Positions 11,390 to 22,397 of a stretch of 64,000 nt of DNA are shown piece by piece (within the stretch, counting starts at the first letter, position 1; each line of letters opens with the position of its first letter). The position numbers were made by a program, and so were the translations under genes. The DNA is from Symbiodinium sp. CCMP2592 (taxonomy: Eukaryota > Sar > Dinophyceae > Suessiales > Symbiodiniaceae), in the NCBI GenBank assembly GCA_905221615.1, contig CAJNDT010006025.1, forward strand, positions 998,078 through 1,062,077. Direction: 5' to 3'. The notes under the pieces were generated by a model that had not been told where the DNA came from, made no database searches, and saw only the letters and a list, made by a program, of their open reading frames with translations.

Positions 11390-11655
11390 AGACCCTAAAA
11401 TCCTTTGAAACCCTAAACCCCTTAACCCCTAAACACCTAAACCCCTAAACCCTAAACCCCTAAACCCCTAAACCCCTAAGCCCCTAAACAACTAAACCCC
11501 TAAACCCTAAACCCCTAAACCCCTGAACCCTAAAACCCTAAAACCCTAAAAAAACCCTAAAACCTTAAACACCACTAACACCCTAAAACACCCTAAAACC
11601 TTAAAAACCACTAAAACCCTAAAAAAACCTAAAACCCCAAAAACCACTAAAAAGG
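11390..11655 (-). repeat. CCCTAAA-like array
   Basis: More than 25 CCCTAAA(C) words run in tandem and degrade to CCCTAAAAA and CACTAAAA toward the right. The 11674 exon follows within 20 bp. Confidence 0.85.
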
Positions 11656-11673
11656 AAATCTTAGCCTTCCGAG

Positions 11674-11724
11674 GTGTCTCGGCCGAAGCTCCCGTGCGGC
11701 GAGGGCCTCTTCCTCGCGCTCCAG
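11674..11724 (+). CDS. candidate 17-codon exon after a CCCTAAA array
   Basis: Between CCGAG| and |GCCGCC the phase-0 frame reads SRPKLPCGEGLFLALQ. CGEG could be a decayed TSP1 C-G-x-G turn, but the following arginines are missing. The next frame is Ser/Arg-rich. Exon status is moderately supported by GC content and the AG|GC donor. Confidence 0.28.
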
Positions 11725-11734
11725 GCCGCCTCTG

Positions 11735-11917
11735 AATACTTGGGAGTTTCCAAAAATCAGGGGGCCTTAAAGGGATCTATCAGGGTGCTATAGTGGGGAT
11801 TATTATGGGAGTTTCTGAAAATTGCGGGTGTCTTATTTTGGGGTCCTTATAAAAAGGATCCTATTAGTTAGGGTACTATATTTGGGTCCCCTGTTTTCGG
11901 AAACTCCCAATTAGGTC
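11735..11917. repeat. inverted-repeat element family F (GGGAGTTTCCGAAAA)
   Basis: Starts TTGGGAGTTTCCAAAAATC and ends TGTTTTCGGAAACTCCCAA, an inverted repeat of about 18 bp. An extra internal GGGAGTTTCTGAAAATTGC suggests one element inserted in or duplicated within another. It holds GGTACTATATTTGGGTCCCC, shared with 16975-17058. Confidence 0.65.
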
Positions 11918-12547
11918 CTAGGGTTCCTTTAAAGGGTTCCTTTCAAGGGATACTACAAGGGGTCTATAGTAGGGTTCTATAATATATAGGGGCCTAAACG
12001 ATTACCTACAGGAGTCCTTTAAAGGGATCCTTAAGAGCTCCTAGATCCATAAGGGATCTATAGGGTTTAGGGTTTAGGATAGGGGCCTAAAGAATTAGAG
12101 CTTTGGAGTCCTTTGAGGGCTCCCTCTAAAGGGGTTGCTATAAAGCAGCTATAAAGGAGGAAGAAGGTTCTATAATAGGGTTCCTTTCAGGGTACTTTGA
12201 GGGTGCTATGATTGGGTTCCCTTATAAAGGAGGGTACCTTTAAGGGTACTATAAGTGGGTACTAAGTTAGGATTGCCTTAAAGAGTTCCTGTCCGGGTTT
12301 CTGCAATGGTCTTCTTGAAGTGTTCGAGTGAAAGGGTGTTTTTTGGGGGGGTTTAGGGCCTACGGGCTCTTATAAATTATACGGTTTACGGTACGCAGTT
12401 ATTGTAAGAGCTACCATGAAAGCTGTGGGTTTAGGGGTTGCAGGTTGCTGGTTTAGGGCTTTGCGGGGTTTCAGGTTGATGCTTTTCGCTCGAGTTTAAG
12501 AGCCATGCAGTTTAAGGTTTCGGCTTTGGGGTGTAGGGTATATAGTA

Positions 12548-12652
12548 TACCTGAACCTACCAGAACCTACTTTTTGTAGGGTCCCTACAAATCCCATATT
12601 AGGGTTTATAATGAGAACCTACCAAAAAGTAGGGTTTAGTAGGTCTAGGTAG
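12548..12652. repeat. inverted-repeat element family D (CCTACTTTTTGTAGG)
   Basis: ACCTACCAGAACCTACTTTT ... AAAAAGTAGGGTTTAGTAGGTCTAGGT forms a long imperfect hairpin around TCCCATATTAGGGTTTATAA. Related copies lie at 21226-21300 (opposite orientation) and 34298-34385. Confidence 0.6.
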
Positions 12653-13149
12653 ATAGAGTCATAGAGGTTTAGGGTCTAGGGGCTTAGGGGTTTAGGGTAC
12701 ATCGGATTTGGAAGTTTCCCGATCTCTGTAGACGGTCGGGGCTGGCGCTAGAGGGGTGGGAATGCGCAATGCTGTATATGCCATGTAGGAGGATACGACT
12801 TCAGTGTTTACCTACGCGTTGCCGAGGATTTTCAATGTCCACACACTACTTCGGTGATCGTGGTGAGTAAGGATTACAATCTGGATTCCAACAGCCGCAT
12901 CAATGCATAAGTCTTGCATGCAGATTTACTTACAACCCTAAACCGGGCCCCGCATTGAACCCTAAACCCTAACCCGAATCCCACCATCCTCCACTCAGAG
13001 CATCGGGGTAGTTTGCCCAGGAACCCCTAAGCGGCAATCTACATCGGAACCCCTGCTTACACAAATCCTATACCATACCCCCCTCCCCTTAATCTAGAAG
13101 CCCGTGCAGAAATCCTTCAAGAGAATGCCCTTACAGGAACTCTTAAGGC

Positions 13150-13220
13150 CCCTATACCCTCCACCCTAAACCCCTAAACCCTAAACCCCTAACCCCTAAG
13201 CCCTAAACCTTAAACCCTAT
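13150..13220 (-). repeat. CCCTAAA-like array
   Basis: Tandem CCCTAAACCCCTAAAC words lie about 40 bp upstream of the exon-like island at 13260. Confidence 0.75.
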
Positions 13221-13259
13221 AAGCCCTAGCTATACTACGCTTTCCGAGTCCACCCGCAG

Positions 13260-13313
13260 GCCGAGCGCGGGGCGGCGGAACTCTTGGCAGCGCTCCTCGA
13301 GGAGTCCTCACAG
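13260..13313 (+). CDS. candidate 18-codon exon with AG|GC donor
   Basis: Between CACCCGCAG| and |GCCAAG the phase-0 frame reads AERGAAELLAALLEESSQ. With one leading base, as in the TSP1 half-exons, it reads S-A-G-R-R-N-S-W-Q-R-S-S-R-S-P-H-R-P and on to a Cys, which could be a diverged TSP1 C-half. GC content is far above the flanks, so it is very likely an exon or relic. The frame is uncertain. Confidence 0.3.
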
Positions 13314-13445
13314 GCCAAGTCAGGATTGCACTCTCGAGGGGTTGCTTTTACAGGGATCCATAAAAGGGATCTACTATAACAAGGGTTCCTTTAGGGATCT
13401 CTAAAAGGGGGTCTTTGTAAGGGCTACTATAATGATACTATACTA

Positions 13446-13552
13446 TAGGGGCCTTGATATTTACCTACACTATTTTGAGGGGTTTCTTAGTAGGACTATA
13501 ATTATTATAATGGGCCTCGAAACCATATTCTAATTATTCAGGCCCTATAGTA
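13446..13552 (+). repeat. MITE family A copy
   Basis: Reads TATAGGGGCCTTGATATTTACC ... ATAATGGGCCTCGAAACC ... TCTAATTATTCAGGCCCTATAG with inverted-repeat ends. Confidence 0.75.
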
Positions 13553-13645
13553 ATGGTTCCTTTAAAGGGATCCAAACCCAAAACTGCAAGGCCACACCTC
13601 ACACCTCGACTGCGAAGCTATCCCAGCTACAAGTAGACATGTCAG

Positions 13646-13705
13646 GCCGTACGGCCACAGGGCGAGCAGCGGTTGCTGACAGCTGCGGATGGCAGTCCGG
13701 GCGAA
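13646..13705 (+). CDS. candidate exon, unknown product
   Basis: After CATGTCAG| the phase-0 frame reads AVRPQGEQRLLTAADGSPGE and meets a stop about 20 bp later. The donor is not clear. It is not recognised. Confidence 0.22.
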
Positions 13706-14577
13706 TTTCATTAGGTTTTGGGGTTGGGGGGCGTAGCTTTTGGGGATTTCGGTTGTTTTGTTTAACAGAACTTGTAGGATTCTGAGGTGTCTGAGACTTT
13801 GATTGCCCTCGGACGATCGGGTGCTAGATCATCGTCCGTGTGCTTCTGTAGGTCAGCTTTTGTCTTTCTTTCTTCGTTTGGTTGCATCCTACTGTTCGTT
13901 CTTGCATATGCTTTTCTTTGTCTGTCTGCTAGCGTGTTGTCTTTCGGCCGGTTTCGCCCCCACGGCAAGATGGCACGTCCTGAATGAACACACTGCGAGT
14001 GCTAATTACTGAACAGTCTTTTCCCGAGTTTGCCGGCATGAGGCCTAATCGGGTGAATCGCAACTGCTTATCCCCTACTCCCTGCCAAAGAGCAAACGCA
14101 AAGCCCGTCATGTTAACCGAAATGAAGTTCCCGTAACAGTACGCCCATAAGCCCTAGGCTATGCCAGAGACATATTCTTAGCGACACAAACCCTCAGAAG
14201 CGATCACCACATACACACATATATCCACACAAGTATGAATAAACATGCATGCGTAGTGTTCCTTGCACAAACTATGGACAGGTAAGAAATCGTTTGCGAC
14301 CCCACCTTCTGACTCACGAACGGCTACATGTTTCACCTTAAACCCCACCCTGCGAAGGTCGGTTGATCCACGTCCTGGCCAATTGTGCACCAGACCCGAG
14401 GCTCCACGACGCTGGGCGCTGTAGTTTCGGAACACCCCCCTCAACATAGGGGTTCTATACGGGTTCTGCAGTACCCTAACCCTAGACCCTAGTTAAAAAC
14501 AAAACCGTTACAGGGCTCAGATGTTCAAGGACACAGTGAATTCCAAAATCCCCAGCCCAAGTTTCTGTCTAATACAG

Positions 14578-14631
14578 CTCGTCGGAGGACGCGTCTACAG
14601 TGAACCCCAGCAAGGTGCAACATGGTTTAAG
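14578..14631 (+). CDS. candidate 18-codon exon with AG|GA donor
   Basis: Between AATACAG| and |GATACT the phase-0 frame reads LVGGRVYSEPQQGATWFK. The right half of this island and the next 80 bp are related to 9098-9192, so it may belong to a dispersed repeat rather than a gene. Confidence 0.2.
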
Positions 14632-14886
14632 GATACTTCGTGCTAGGGTCTTTCCAAAATTTACCTTTCAGGGCATGATCAAGTTAAGGTTCCAACTTTC
14701 TTGCTTCGGCCCACAGGACACTACAAGTGAGTGCGAGTATCTCGGTGCAGGGTGAAGGGTCAAGGCTTTGGCTTTGAGTACTGTGAGAGATGGTCTTGTA
14801 GACGTCGAAGGGTCTTACAAGGTTTTTGGTGGGTCTTTATGGGGCTTCATAAGTTGGTTCATGCGAGGTTTATGGGGGTGCGTAAT

Positions 14887-14996
14887 ATAGGGGCCTAAAT
14901 GATTACCTAAACTATTTTTTGGGGTTCCTTATCATAAGTAATTACAGTATCGTGGGACCCAAAACCCTATTCTAACTATTCAGGCCGCTACATTAG
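14887..14996 (+). repeat. MITE family A copy
   Basis: TATAGGGGCCTAAATGATTACC ... CTATTTTTTGGGGTTCCTTATCATAA ... AACCCTATTCTAACTATTCAGGCCGC. Confidence 0.75.
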
Positions 14997-15384
14997 CTTC
15001 TTGTTCTACAAGCGCCAAGGCCTTGGCTCCAGGTTCAGATTAAAAGTCACGATTTGAGGGGCTTTGGGTTTCGCAGGCCAGAGCGGCATCTTAAAAGCCC
15101 AAACCCAAAGGCCCACTTAAAGCCCTTAAAACCCTAAAGTCGCACGCCCTGGGCCCTGGGCCCAAAATTCGTGAGCCGTTAAACACCCTCAAGACCCCTG
15201 GCCCAAAAAAACCCACAACCCCCCCCCCCCCCCCGATAACCCCAATGCTAGTCTGCGAGTCAAGCAAGTGTTGGCTGTCGACCTTATTCTGGGCAGATTA
15301 CCCCTTAGCCCTACGCCCGAAACCCCCAAACCCTAAACATTACTCAAGGCCCCTCTGGGGATTTCTTACGAAGGGTTTTATGAG

Positions 15385-15490
15385 GAATCGCTTGGGCACG
15401 GCGGGTGTGGGAAGCCGAGGAAACCCTGTGCGAACTCCTCTGGCGCGGCTTGCGACATGTGGACATCGACGCTGACAAGGCGAAGGCGAG
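15385..15490 (+). CDS. candidate exon, unknown product
   Basis: From GTTTTATGAG| to an AG|GCGAGC junction the + strand is open. It reads residues such as W-A-R-R-V-W-E-A-E-E-T-L-C-E-L-L-W-R-G-L-R-H-V-D-I-D-A-D-K. Codons are GC-rich and the composition is typical of a folded helical protein. CCCTAAA-like words lie upstream. It probably pairs with 15532-15576, 41 bp downstream. Family not recognised. Confidence 0.35.
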
Positions 15491-15531
15491 GCGAGCACAA
15501 TTTCATTTTTTGGTTCAGTGTAGGGCTAAAG

Positions 15532-15576
15532 CTCGACCCGAATCTCCCAAGCGAGGCTGTGCACGAGTTGAACAAG
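15532..15576 (+). CDS. candidate 15-codon exon
   Basis: Between GGCTAAAG| and |GATGCT (AG|GA) the frame reads LDPNLPSEAVHELNK in phase 0. The preceding exon-like island is 41 bp away, which would require a very short intron. They may be one exon with an indel. Confidence 0.25.
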
Positions 15577-15899
15577 GATGCTTGCCAACCCCGCGATTCT
15601 TGCAAGCCCCCGCACCCTGAACCCTCTTTGAAGCAACTTCGTCTCAACAACTCGAGGGTATACTAGACTACACTGCAAGCAATCCGCAAAGATCCCACCT
15701 AGCAATACCGTAAGGATAACTGTCAATACTGGTCGTAATACTAGGAGTATTCCAGAAAAAATGCAAGGGTTTAGGGTTGTAACATAGGCCTTGTAAAGTA
15801 ACTCATAGTACAAATTTATGCTCTAGGTTCCGTATTATGAGGAAACAAAAAGCTCAGAACCCTATTCTTGTTACCAAGACCCTTATCTTACAACACATG

Positions 15900-16970
15900 C
15901 CGTCCGGCTGGGCGTGAAAGCTTTCGCTACGGCCTTGGATTCTAAAAGTTCGGGTGGGCGGGATGCAGATCCCCAGAGCCCTCCTCGGTTTAGGGTTCAG
16001 GTTTTAAGGTCCGGGTTCTAAACCTTCGAGGCATTCGGGTCTGCAAAGCTTACAGCTTAAGTTCCAAACTTCTTAAGACCCGCCAGGCGATTGAGGTCGC
16101 GGGTTGTTGGGCATCCCCAATCTCACCTGCCGTAACCAGGATGTTCACATGCTTCCTTCGATGTGTTTCAAGAGACCTTAGTCTCCCTGAGATACAACAA
16201 TGTCTGGGGAAGAAAGCAGAAGCGCTTCACTCTGACACTGGTGGAGTCTATCCAGGCCCTGCAGCCTCCGCCCTACATGCCTTAAGCAGTGAGCTGTGTA
16301 GAAGAAGTCCGGTCTTTGCTCTGCGTGGAGCATGATGGAGACAGGGTTTCTGGAAACATGCCCTAATGCGGAGATCCTAGCAGGAACCCGGCCTTTGAGC
16401 AAGTTTGGGAACAGACAGTTCTAACAAGTATCAAGTAGATACTTACGGTGATGATCCAGTTCACGGTCAGTAACTATGATGATTCGAACCGCCATAGAGA
16501 AGAATGTAAGAGCATACGGTGACAATTTGCTGGATGATGATGATGATGGCCCCGCAAGAACTTTGAAGACAAAGTCTTGACCGCCGCCACCACCCTCCGC
16601 GCTGCAGGAAACAGTCAAACTTCTCGATGCTACGTGGGGTCTTCATCTGGCAAGGCCACAGGGAAGTATACGTTGCACTGGGGCCAGGACAGATTGAGGT
16701 TCAGGGTTACAGGGCTTCGGGGCTGGCAGCACCGATTGAAAGCACGAGTTGGATATGTGTGCCGACGCTGTATGGCAGTTCAGTATGGTATAAAAGCTCG
16801 ACATGCGCTTGGCTCTGAAGTCGCCCTCAAGGACATCTCATCCTCGTTCTCGCTTGCTTTTTTAAATTGCTGCTGCGGCTGTCCGCAGCGACGCTTAGAC
16901 CCAGCCAAGCTCGAAGGCTCAGACTTCTCCCCCCCCCCCCCCCGGAATTGCTGCACCGGCAACCTAAATG
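15900..16970. other. stretch without a supported gene
   Basis: The + open frames at 16141-16335 and 16577-17017 are the longest here. The latter holds a GC-richer segment near 16800-16900 and a poly-C run that generates its proline tract. No domain is recognised and there is no splice context. Confidence 0.35.
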
Positions 16971-16974
16971 TTGG

Positions 16975-17058
16975 TACCTTGTTTAAGGGTCCTCATAATA
17001 AGGGTCCTACTACTTAGGGTACTATATTAGGGTCCCCTGTTTTCGGAAGCTCCCAAAT
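16975..17058. repeat. inverted-repeat element family F, partial
   Basis: GGTACCTTGTTTAAGGGTCC ... ACTATATTAGGGTCCCCTG, then TTTTCGGAAGCTCCCAAATT. It shares the right half with 11735-11917. The left terminal repeat is not preserved. Confidence 0.55.
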
Positions 17059-17232
17059 TTTGCAGGCTTTTGTGAACTTGTTCCACCCCGAATCGACTTG
17101 TACCTATCGAGGTCCCCAGAATCATCAACACCCTCACCACACAATCATGGGAACTGCGCATCTCAAGGGCCATGCACCAACAAAAGCAACAACCACGCAA
17201 CGACCATAATCATAAGCTTTGTAACATATCAG

Positions 17233-17291
17233 AGGAGCTTTCCCCACTTGAGCCGCACCCGAGGCAGTTGAAGGAGGTCGAGCCGCAGCAG
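17233..17291 (+). CDS. candidate exon with GT donor
   Basis: After CATATCAG| the + strand reads E-E-L-S-P-L-E-P-H-P-R-Q-L-K-E-V-E-P-Q-Q and meets CAG|GTCTTGG. The frame stays open past the donor to 17402. Glu/Pro-rich, not recognised. Confidence 0.27.
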
Positions 17292-17730
17292 GTCTTGGAA
17301 TGGGGAAGAGACATGGCACCTGGGCTGAGCCTTCAAAATTTACTATCTGGGGTTCAGGAAACATCCCCAGACCTTCAACCTTATTTCAACAGGCTGGTTT
17401 AAACCAGCCAGCTATGAAGCCCTTATACAAGCCTTACATAGCGCCGACCCCGGAGTTTAGTAATTAGGGTTCTTCAGGTTGATGTGCTAGAACCTGAAGA
17501 TGCGGTTTCAACAGTAACTCACCCTACTGTATGGGTTCATGTCTCTACGCAGCGTATGCCTTGGCCTCTAAGACTCTAAGGGGCAAAGAACGTACTGCAC
17601 AAGTACATAGGCCCGTAGGGTCTGCTACCAATGACCAAGTTCTCTTAGTCTCTTCTTGGCCCGGATAGCTTAGATGTAGGATCCACCACAAGAAGCTGCC
17701 ACGCGCCCAAGAAGAAGAGATGGATACTAT

Positions 17731-17832
17731 AGGGGGCCAAATAACTAATAATGCTATTTTGGGGAATCCTCCTGATAATTTTAGTAGAATGGCCCCGAAA
17801 CCCTATTCTAATGATTAAGGCCCCTATACTAT
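17731..17832 (+). repeat. MITE family A copy
   Basis: TATAGGGGGCCAAATAACTA ... GCTATTTTGGGGAATCC ... GCCCCGAAACCCTATTCTAA ... TTAAGGCCCCTATACTATA. Confidence 0.75.
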
Positions 17833-18390
17833 ATAGTATCCTTATAGTACCCGTATAGTAACCCTTATAGACACCCCTTAAAGGAACCCTACTCTAATTC
17901 TTACGGCCCCTATACTACATAGTACCCTTATACATAGATGCCTCACAGATCCCTTTTAGGATCCCTTTAAAGGAACCCAAAACCCTAACCTAACTTTCAA
18001 GGCCCCTATAATATAGTACCCTTATTATAGATCCCCTATAGTACCTCACCCGGGAGCACCCGAGACCCTAAAGTCTCTCAGCTGCCCTACGCGCCCGAAA
18101 CCTGGGGGGATCGGCGCAGTGACCGGACCAACCCAGCCTGGAAAAGACCCTAAACCCTAAACACAGAAGGATTAAAAAAAAAAACACAGAAGGATCGCGG
18201 GCTTGGCGGAAAAAGGAGTTCAAGAAAAAAACTCTAAGGGAACTCTCATTATTTCGAAGTTTTGAACCCAGCATTCGGGCTTGAAGGCTTCAGGCCTGAG
18301 GACAGACCCTGTTGATACAGAGGCTTTAACAGTGCAAGGTATCGGGTCTTGGGAGGTTCTTTAAGTTGAGGGTCTGACGTACCTAGACCC

Positions 18391-18506
18391 TATTTGGAGT
18401 TTCATGGGTAACTGGGGTTATAAGTAGGGTAACTATACTTGTAACCCATATTATGGGACTTATAACTCCACTTGTAACTTATAACTACCCATGAACCTCC
18501 AAGTAG
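18391..18506. repeat. inverted-repeat element family B
   Basis: TATTTGGAGTTTCATGGGTA ... ACTTATAACTACCCATG then AACCTCCAAGTAG gives an inverted repeat of about 25 bp. The middle contains a second small palindrome, GGGTTATAAGTAGGGT / CTTGTAACCC. An exon-like island starts directly after the right end. Confidence 0.65.
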
Positions 18507-18915
18507 AGCTCGCGCTTTACGAGGCCCGAACGCTGCAGAACAATCCCACATCACTTACATCAGTGCGAAAGATATTCAACTTTCCCATGTGCCCCTGTCT
18601 AATTCTGATGTGGATGCCTTTTCTGTGGAACCACAAGCTTCGATAGAACTCTCAGATTCCAGCATCTACGAAAGCTCCATAAGACTCTCTGGAACGCGGC
18701 CAAAATCCCCACCCAACATGGACATGTTCCTTTGACTTTGCTTTGGCAATACGTTTATGTCTCGTTAAGTTGCACAAACCTGGGTCCTCCAAGGCACTGC
18801 AGAGGCTCAGCCTGTCCAGCCACCGGGTCGTTAGCATCGAATCCGTCCAGGCGAGACATTGCTCGACATTTAGGGTTTAGGGCGCAGGCGTTTGTGGAAC
18901 GCTACTAGTAGGGGG

Positions 18916-19006
18916 TGTATATCCATAGGGTAGTTCCTTTTTGGGAAAATATGTAGAATCCCGTAAGGTAATCCCCAAAACTGCTATGGTGCCCCTGGGT
19001 AAGGGA
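18916..19006. repeat. inverted-repeat element family G
   Basis: CCATAGGGTAGTTCCTTTTT ... CCCCAAAACTGCTATGG. It shares ends with the better preserved copy at 25170-25248. Confidence 0.5.
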
Positions 19007-19457
19007 GCACACTTATTTTTCTCGGTACAGGGCTGTGTAGTTTATGGCTGAGCATTGCATGGTTTCGGGCCGCAACTTAGGGCTCAATGTAAAAAGCCTA
19101 CAATATCTCTCACCCCAAGATCAACGAATACATTAGTCGACTGAGGTAGTAGCCTTGAGCGTATATAACAACGTCTGCCCTGGGCCATAAAGCCTAGAAA
19201 AGGTTACATGCCCAGATTTGTGACCCTATTTTTCATGGGAGAGCTGAGCACTGTTTTTAAAAGCCCATACAAAGAGTTCTATCCTTTATGATTATAAGTT
19301 ACTAGACAGGTTCTAAAGCACTTCAAGGAGTACTCTAAAGGCTCCAAGAAGTCACCAGAAAACCTTCGAATCTTATTCGAATTGTTAAGGCCCCTATAGT
19401 ATAGAACCCTACTGTAGGTCCCTTTAAGTAATCCTTCAAAAGGAATGTCGGTGTCAG

Positions 19458-19540
19458 GTGACTTGGGGCCAGCTTTCCTTCACTGCGCGTGCGGACTTCT
19501 CCGCATTTGCTTTGGAGCTGGGGCCACCTGGCTGCCACAA
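19458..19540 (+). CDS. candidate exon, unknown product
   Basis: After GGTGTCAG| the phase-0 frame reads V-T-W-G-Q-L-S-F-T-A-R-A-D-F-S-A-F-A-L-E-L-G-P-P-G-C. The residues are balanced and the codons GC-rich. The end is unclear because the frame stays open to about 19565. A MITE family A copy follows at 19559. Confidence 0.3.
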
Positions 19541-19558
19541 TCTTTCTCCCAAAACCTT

Positions 19559-19660
19559 CATATAGGTGCCTAAATAATTGCCTATACTATTTTAGGGGTT
19601 CCTTATTATAGCTACATAAAAAGATACCCCCAAAGCCTATGCTACTGATTATGGCGCACA
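19559..19660 (+). repeat. MITE family A copy, right end diverged
   Basis: TATAGGTGCCTAAATAATTG, then CCTATACTATTTTAGGGGTTCCTTATTATA. The right half is degraded and ends near ATTATGGCGCACATC. Confidence 0.6.
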
Positions 19661-20209
19661 TCTTACGCCCTGAACTATTCAAACCTGATTAGTTAGATCG
19701 GGTTTGCTGGGGATCTATACAGGGATCCTACACTCGTGGCACTTTAGAGCGTCTTGGTTAGTCAGGGAGTCCTGAACGGGAATTCAACACAAAGTATACT
19801 GCAGCGAATTCCTGCAAACGGCATCTTAAAGTAAGAGAGAGGCAAGCTGATTTCTGAGCATTCACACACAGACCGGCAAGGATCCCTAGCTCAGAGATCC
19901 AGAACCCACCTTTTTTGTTGTAGCGTCCATATGCATCATAGTAATAATAATATGTACTTTTCAGATTATCAGGTACGGTAAACCAGACCTTGGAAATGCA
20001 ACACAAGAAAAGACCGCTGCGAGGTCTCACAAACCAATTGAGTACGAGGGCAACCGGGCGCTGTTCTCTGCTGAGTTGCTGGGCTACTGGTTTTGGCTGC
20101 TCCTTAAATCTAACCCACCACAACCTACGGTTGTAGGCTCCGCAGGAGTATACGTTGCATGCAATAGGATATGCTAGTTCGGGGTATGGGTTGTGTATCT
20201 GGCTCAAGT

Positions 20210-21640
20210 CTAGGGTGCACGACTACGACATTGGGGGTTATAGGGTTTACGGTCTTGGGTTCAGGTTTTAGGGTGTAGGGTTTAGAGTTTTTAGGCCTGT
20301 GGTTTACATGAAGTAGAGCTCAGATACCGTTCGGTTGACGCACCCAGTCCACGACAAAGCTGAAGCATAAGACACGCAAGTCAAATGCCGATGACGTATG
20401 CCTAAATGGTTTGAGATGCTCCTCAGCCCAATACACTCCACACGTTTTCAGCGATTCAATTGCGGCTTCCTCGCTTTAGTAGGTGTTGCCGGATGTATAG
20501 GAGAATGGGTTTCGCTGCGTTTTTTTTGTGGATTTGGGTCCTTAAATTGGAAGCCAAGCATCAAATCAAGAACGCTGCAGAGTCAGACCCTGAAAAAAAA
20601 AACAAACCGATTCCCCGAACCTCAAACCCCCGAAAGCCAAGACCTTCAACCCTCATGGATGGTTACCTTACGAGGTAGGACCCCGCATTCCCGATCGCGT
20701 CAACCTGTAGCCCATCCAATCAGCTCATTTCAAGAAACCCATAGAAACCCCACGACCCCCCTCACCCACACCCCCTGCCGACAGAACCCTATTAAAACAT
20801 CAAATTTTGGAAACACCCCTTTAAGACCCTTTCGAATTTTTTACAGAGCCATTACTGCTAGAGAGTGCTTAGACTCTTACCCGGTAAACCCTTGCCTGAA
20901 TCCCTAGGCCCTAGACCCCCAAACCTCCATCTACGCTGCTCTCAACCCTGAATCCTGTGCAGACTCTTTCAAGGGACCCTTAAAGGAACCCTAGAAGGAA
21001 GGATCCTCATTAGAAGGAGCCCTAGTTCAGGAAACTCGGAAAAAGCCCCCAGAGAACCCGAAACCCGAACCCCAATATAGTATAGATAGAGTCATAGAGG
21101 TTTGGGGTCTCGGGGCTTAGGGGTTAGGGGCCATAACTTTGACAGCTACCCACGTCCTAGTCTTAAGCATCGACTCCCAATCCCCAGAAGACACCCCCAC
21201 CCAAACCGTGGACCTGAAGTATACCTAGACCTACTAAACCCTACTTTCTTGTAGGTTCTGATTAGAAACCCTAATATGGGATTTATAGGAAGTATGGCCC
21301 TGAAAGAAGGGTTTAGGGTTTAGGGTTTTGAGCCCCATAAGTTATCAGAATCCTTACGTAGAGCCCTTGGAGAAGCCGGGAGCCCCTGAAATGAACCCTT
21401 GAAGGAGCCCTCAATTTAAGAATCCGTACTTAAGAATCCTTAATTAACATAAGCCTTAGAATAATTATAGGAATCCTATAATTAAAACTCCTTGATCAAG
21501 TAGGAATACTTAATTAACATAATCCTGAACTAAGAATCCTTAGTCCGGAATCCTTAACTAGGACTCCTCATTCATTATACGAGCCCTTAATAAAAGATCC
21601 CGAAATAACCGACTCCGAGGATTCCGTATTGCTTTCTGCA
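20210..21640. other. stretch without a supported gene
   Basis: TTTAGGG-like words run at about 20230-20290. A 169-codon + open frame (20398-20907) is Pro/Thr/Arg-rich, crosses A-runs and CCC tracts, and shows no domain. An AT-rich stretch of AATCCTTA words lies at about 21410-21600. Confidence 0.4.
21226..21300. repeat. inverted-repeat element family D
   Basis: ACCTAGACCTACTAAACCCT and ACTTTCTTGTAGGTTC, then CCCTAATATGGGATTTATA: the reverse complement of the core of 12548-12652. The right terminal repeat is lost. Confidence 0.55.
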
Positions 21641-21641
21641 G

Positions 21642-21702
21642 AGCCAGTCGTCGACTGCACTGCACTTCCACTGCGATGCCGTGCCTTGGCAGCAGACCTC
21701 CG
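21642..21702 (+). CDS. candidate exon before a TTTAGGG array
   Basis: Between TTCTGCAG| and CCG|GTTTGG the + strand reads SQSSTALHFHCDAVPWQQTS. A second frame (V-V-D-C-T-A-L-P-L-R-C-R-A-L) is also open. Followed at once by TTTAGGG repeats. Product unknown. Confidence 0.25.
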
Positions 21703-21704
21703 GT

Positions 21705-21945
21705 TTGGGGATGGTTTGGGGATTAGGGTATATATTGTTTAGGGGTTTAGGGTGTATTTTAGTGGTTAGGGGTTTAGGGTGTATTATAGTGTTTAGTGGT
21801 TTAGGGTTTATTATAGTGTTTAGGGGTTTAGGGTTTATGGGGTTTATTACAGTGTTTAGGGGTTTAGGGCTTATAGGGTTTATTGTATTGTTTTTTGGGG
21901 TTTCGGGTTTAGGGTAGGGTTTTAGGGTTTAGGGTAAAGACCTGG
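21705..21945 (+). repeat. TTTAGGG-like array with longer sub-repeat
   Basis: TTTAGGG words are grouped into a longer unit of the form GTGTTTAGGGGTTTAGGGT-TTAT-A that recurs five or six times. The overlapping open frame (Gly/Leu/Ile-rich) is a product of the repeat. Confidence 0.8.
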
Positions 21946-22397
21946 GTTCTGATAGGGTTCAGGAAAAAACGTGTTATGGGGCTTCCAGGCATGCGTTTTT
22001 TATGGGGGCTTTGCTCTTTGGCAAGGTTTAACAGGTCCCTGATTTTCTGAACTTCCCGCGGGATAGGCGAGGTTCAGCTTTATTGCTGGGATTCGGTTTT
22101 AGTCACAGTCTTCTGCCAGGTAGGCTGTTTTGGTGGGTTGTAAGTGCACTGATTGGGCTATCCGGTCCTGTGGTGCACCTTGCATAATCCACAAACGACA
22201 TAGGGACGCCGGCATCTCTCAACTAAGGAGTCTTCCCTCGTAACAACTTAGGGGTACTTAGAAAAAGTTTTAAGTTTTGTTTGTTATAATCCCTAAGAAA
22301 CAGCGAAACTTGTAATTTTTGCTAGGGTTCTAAGTTCAGTATAGACAAGAGGGGTCGAGTAAGAGGCTCTCGAGATGTGGGACCCTGATGAGAATGC

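Noticed and set aside
19758..20207. 149-codon - strand open frame
   Set aside because: Contains a run of Tyr from an ATAATA repeat, no recognisable domain, and no splice signals.
20398..20907. 169-codon + strand open frame
   Set aside because: Pro/Thr/Arg-rich composition from CCC and ACC words and an A run. No domain; codon use does not look selected.
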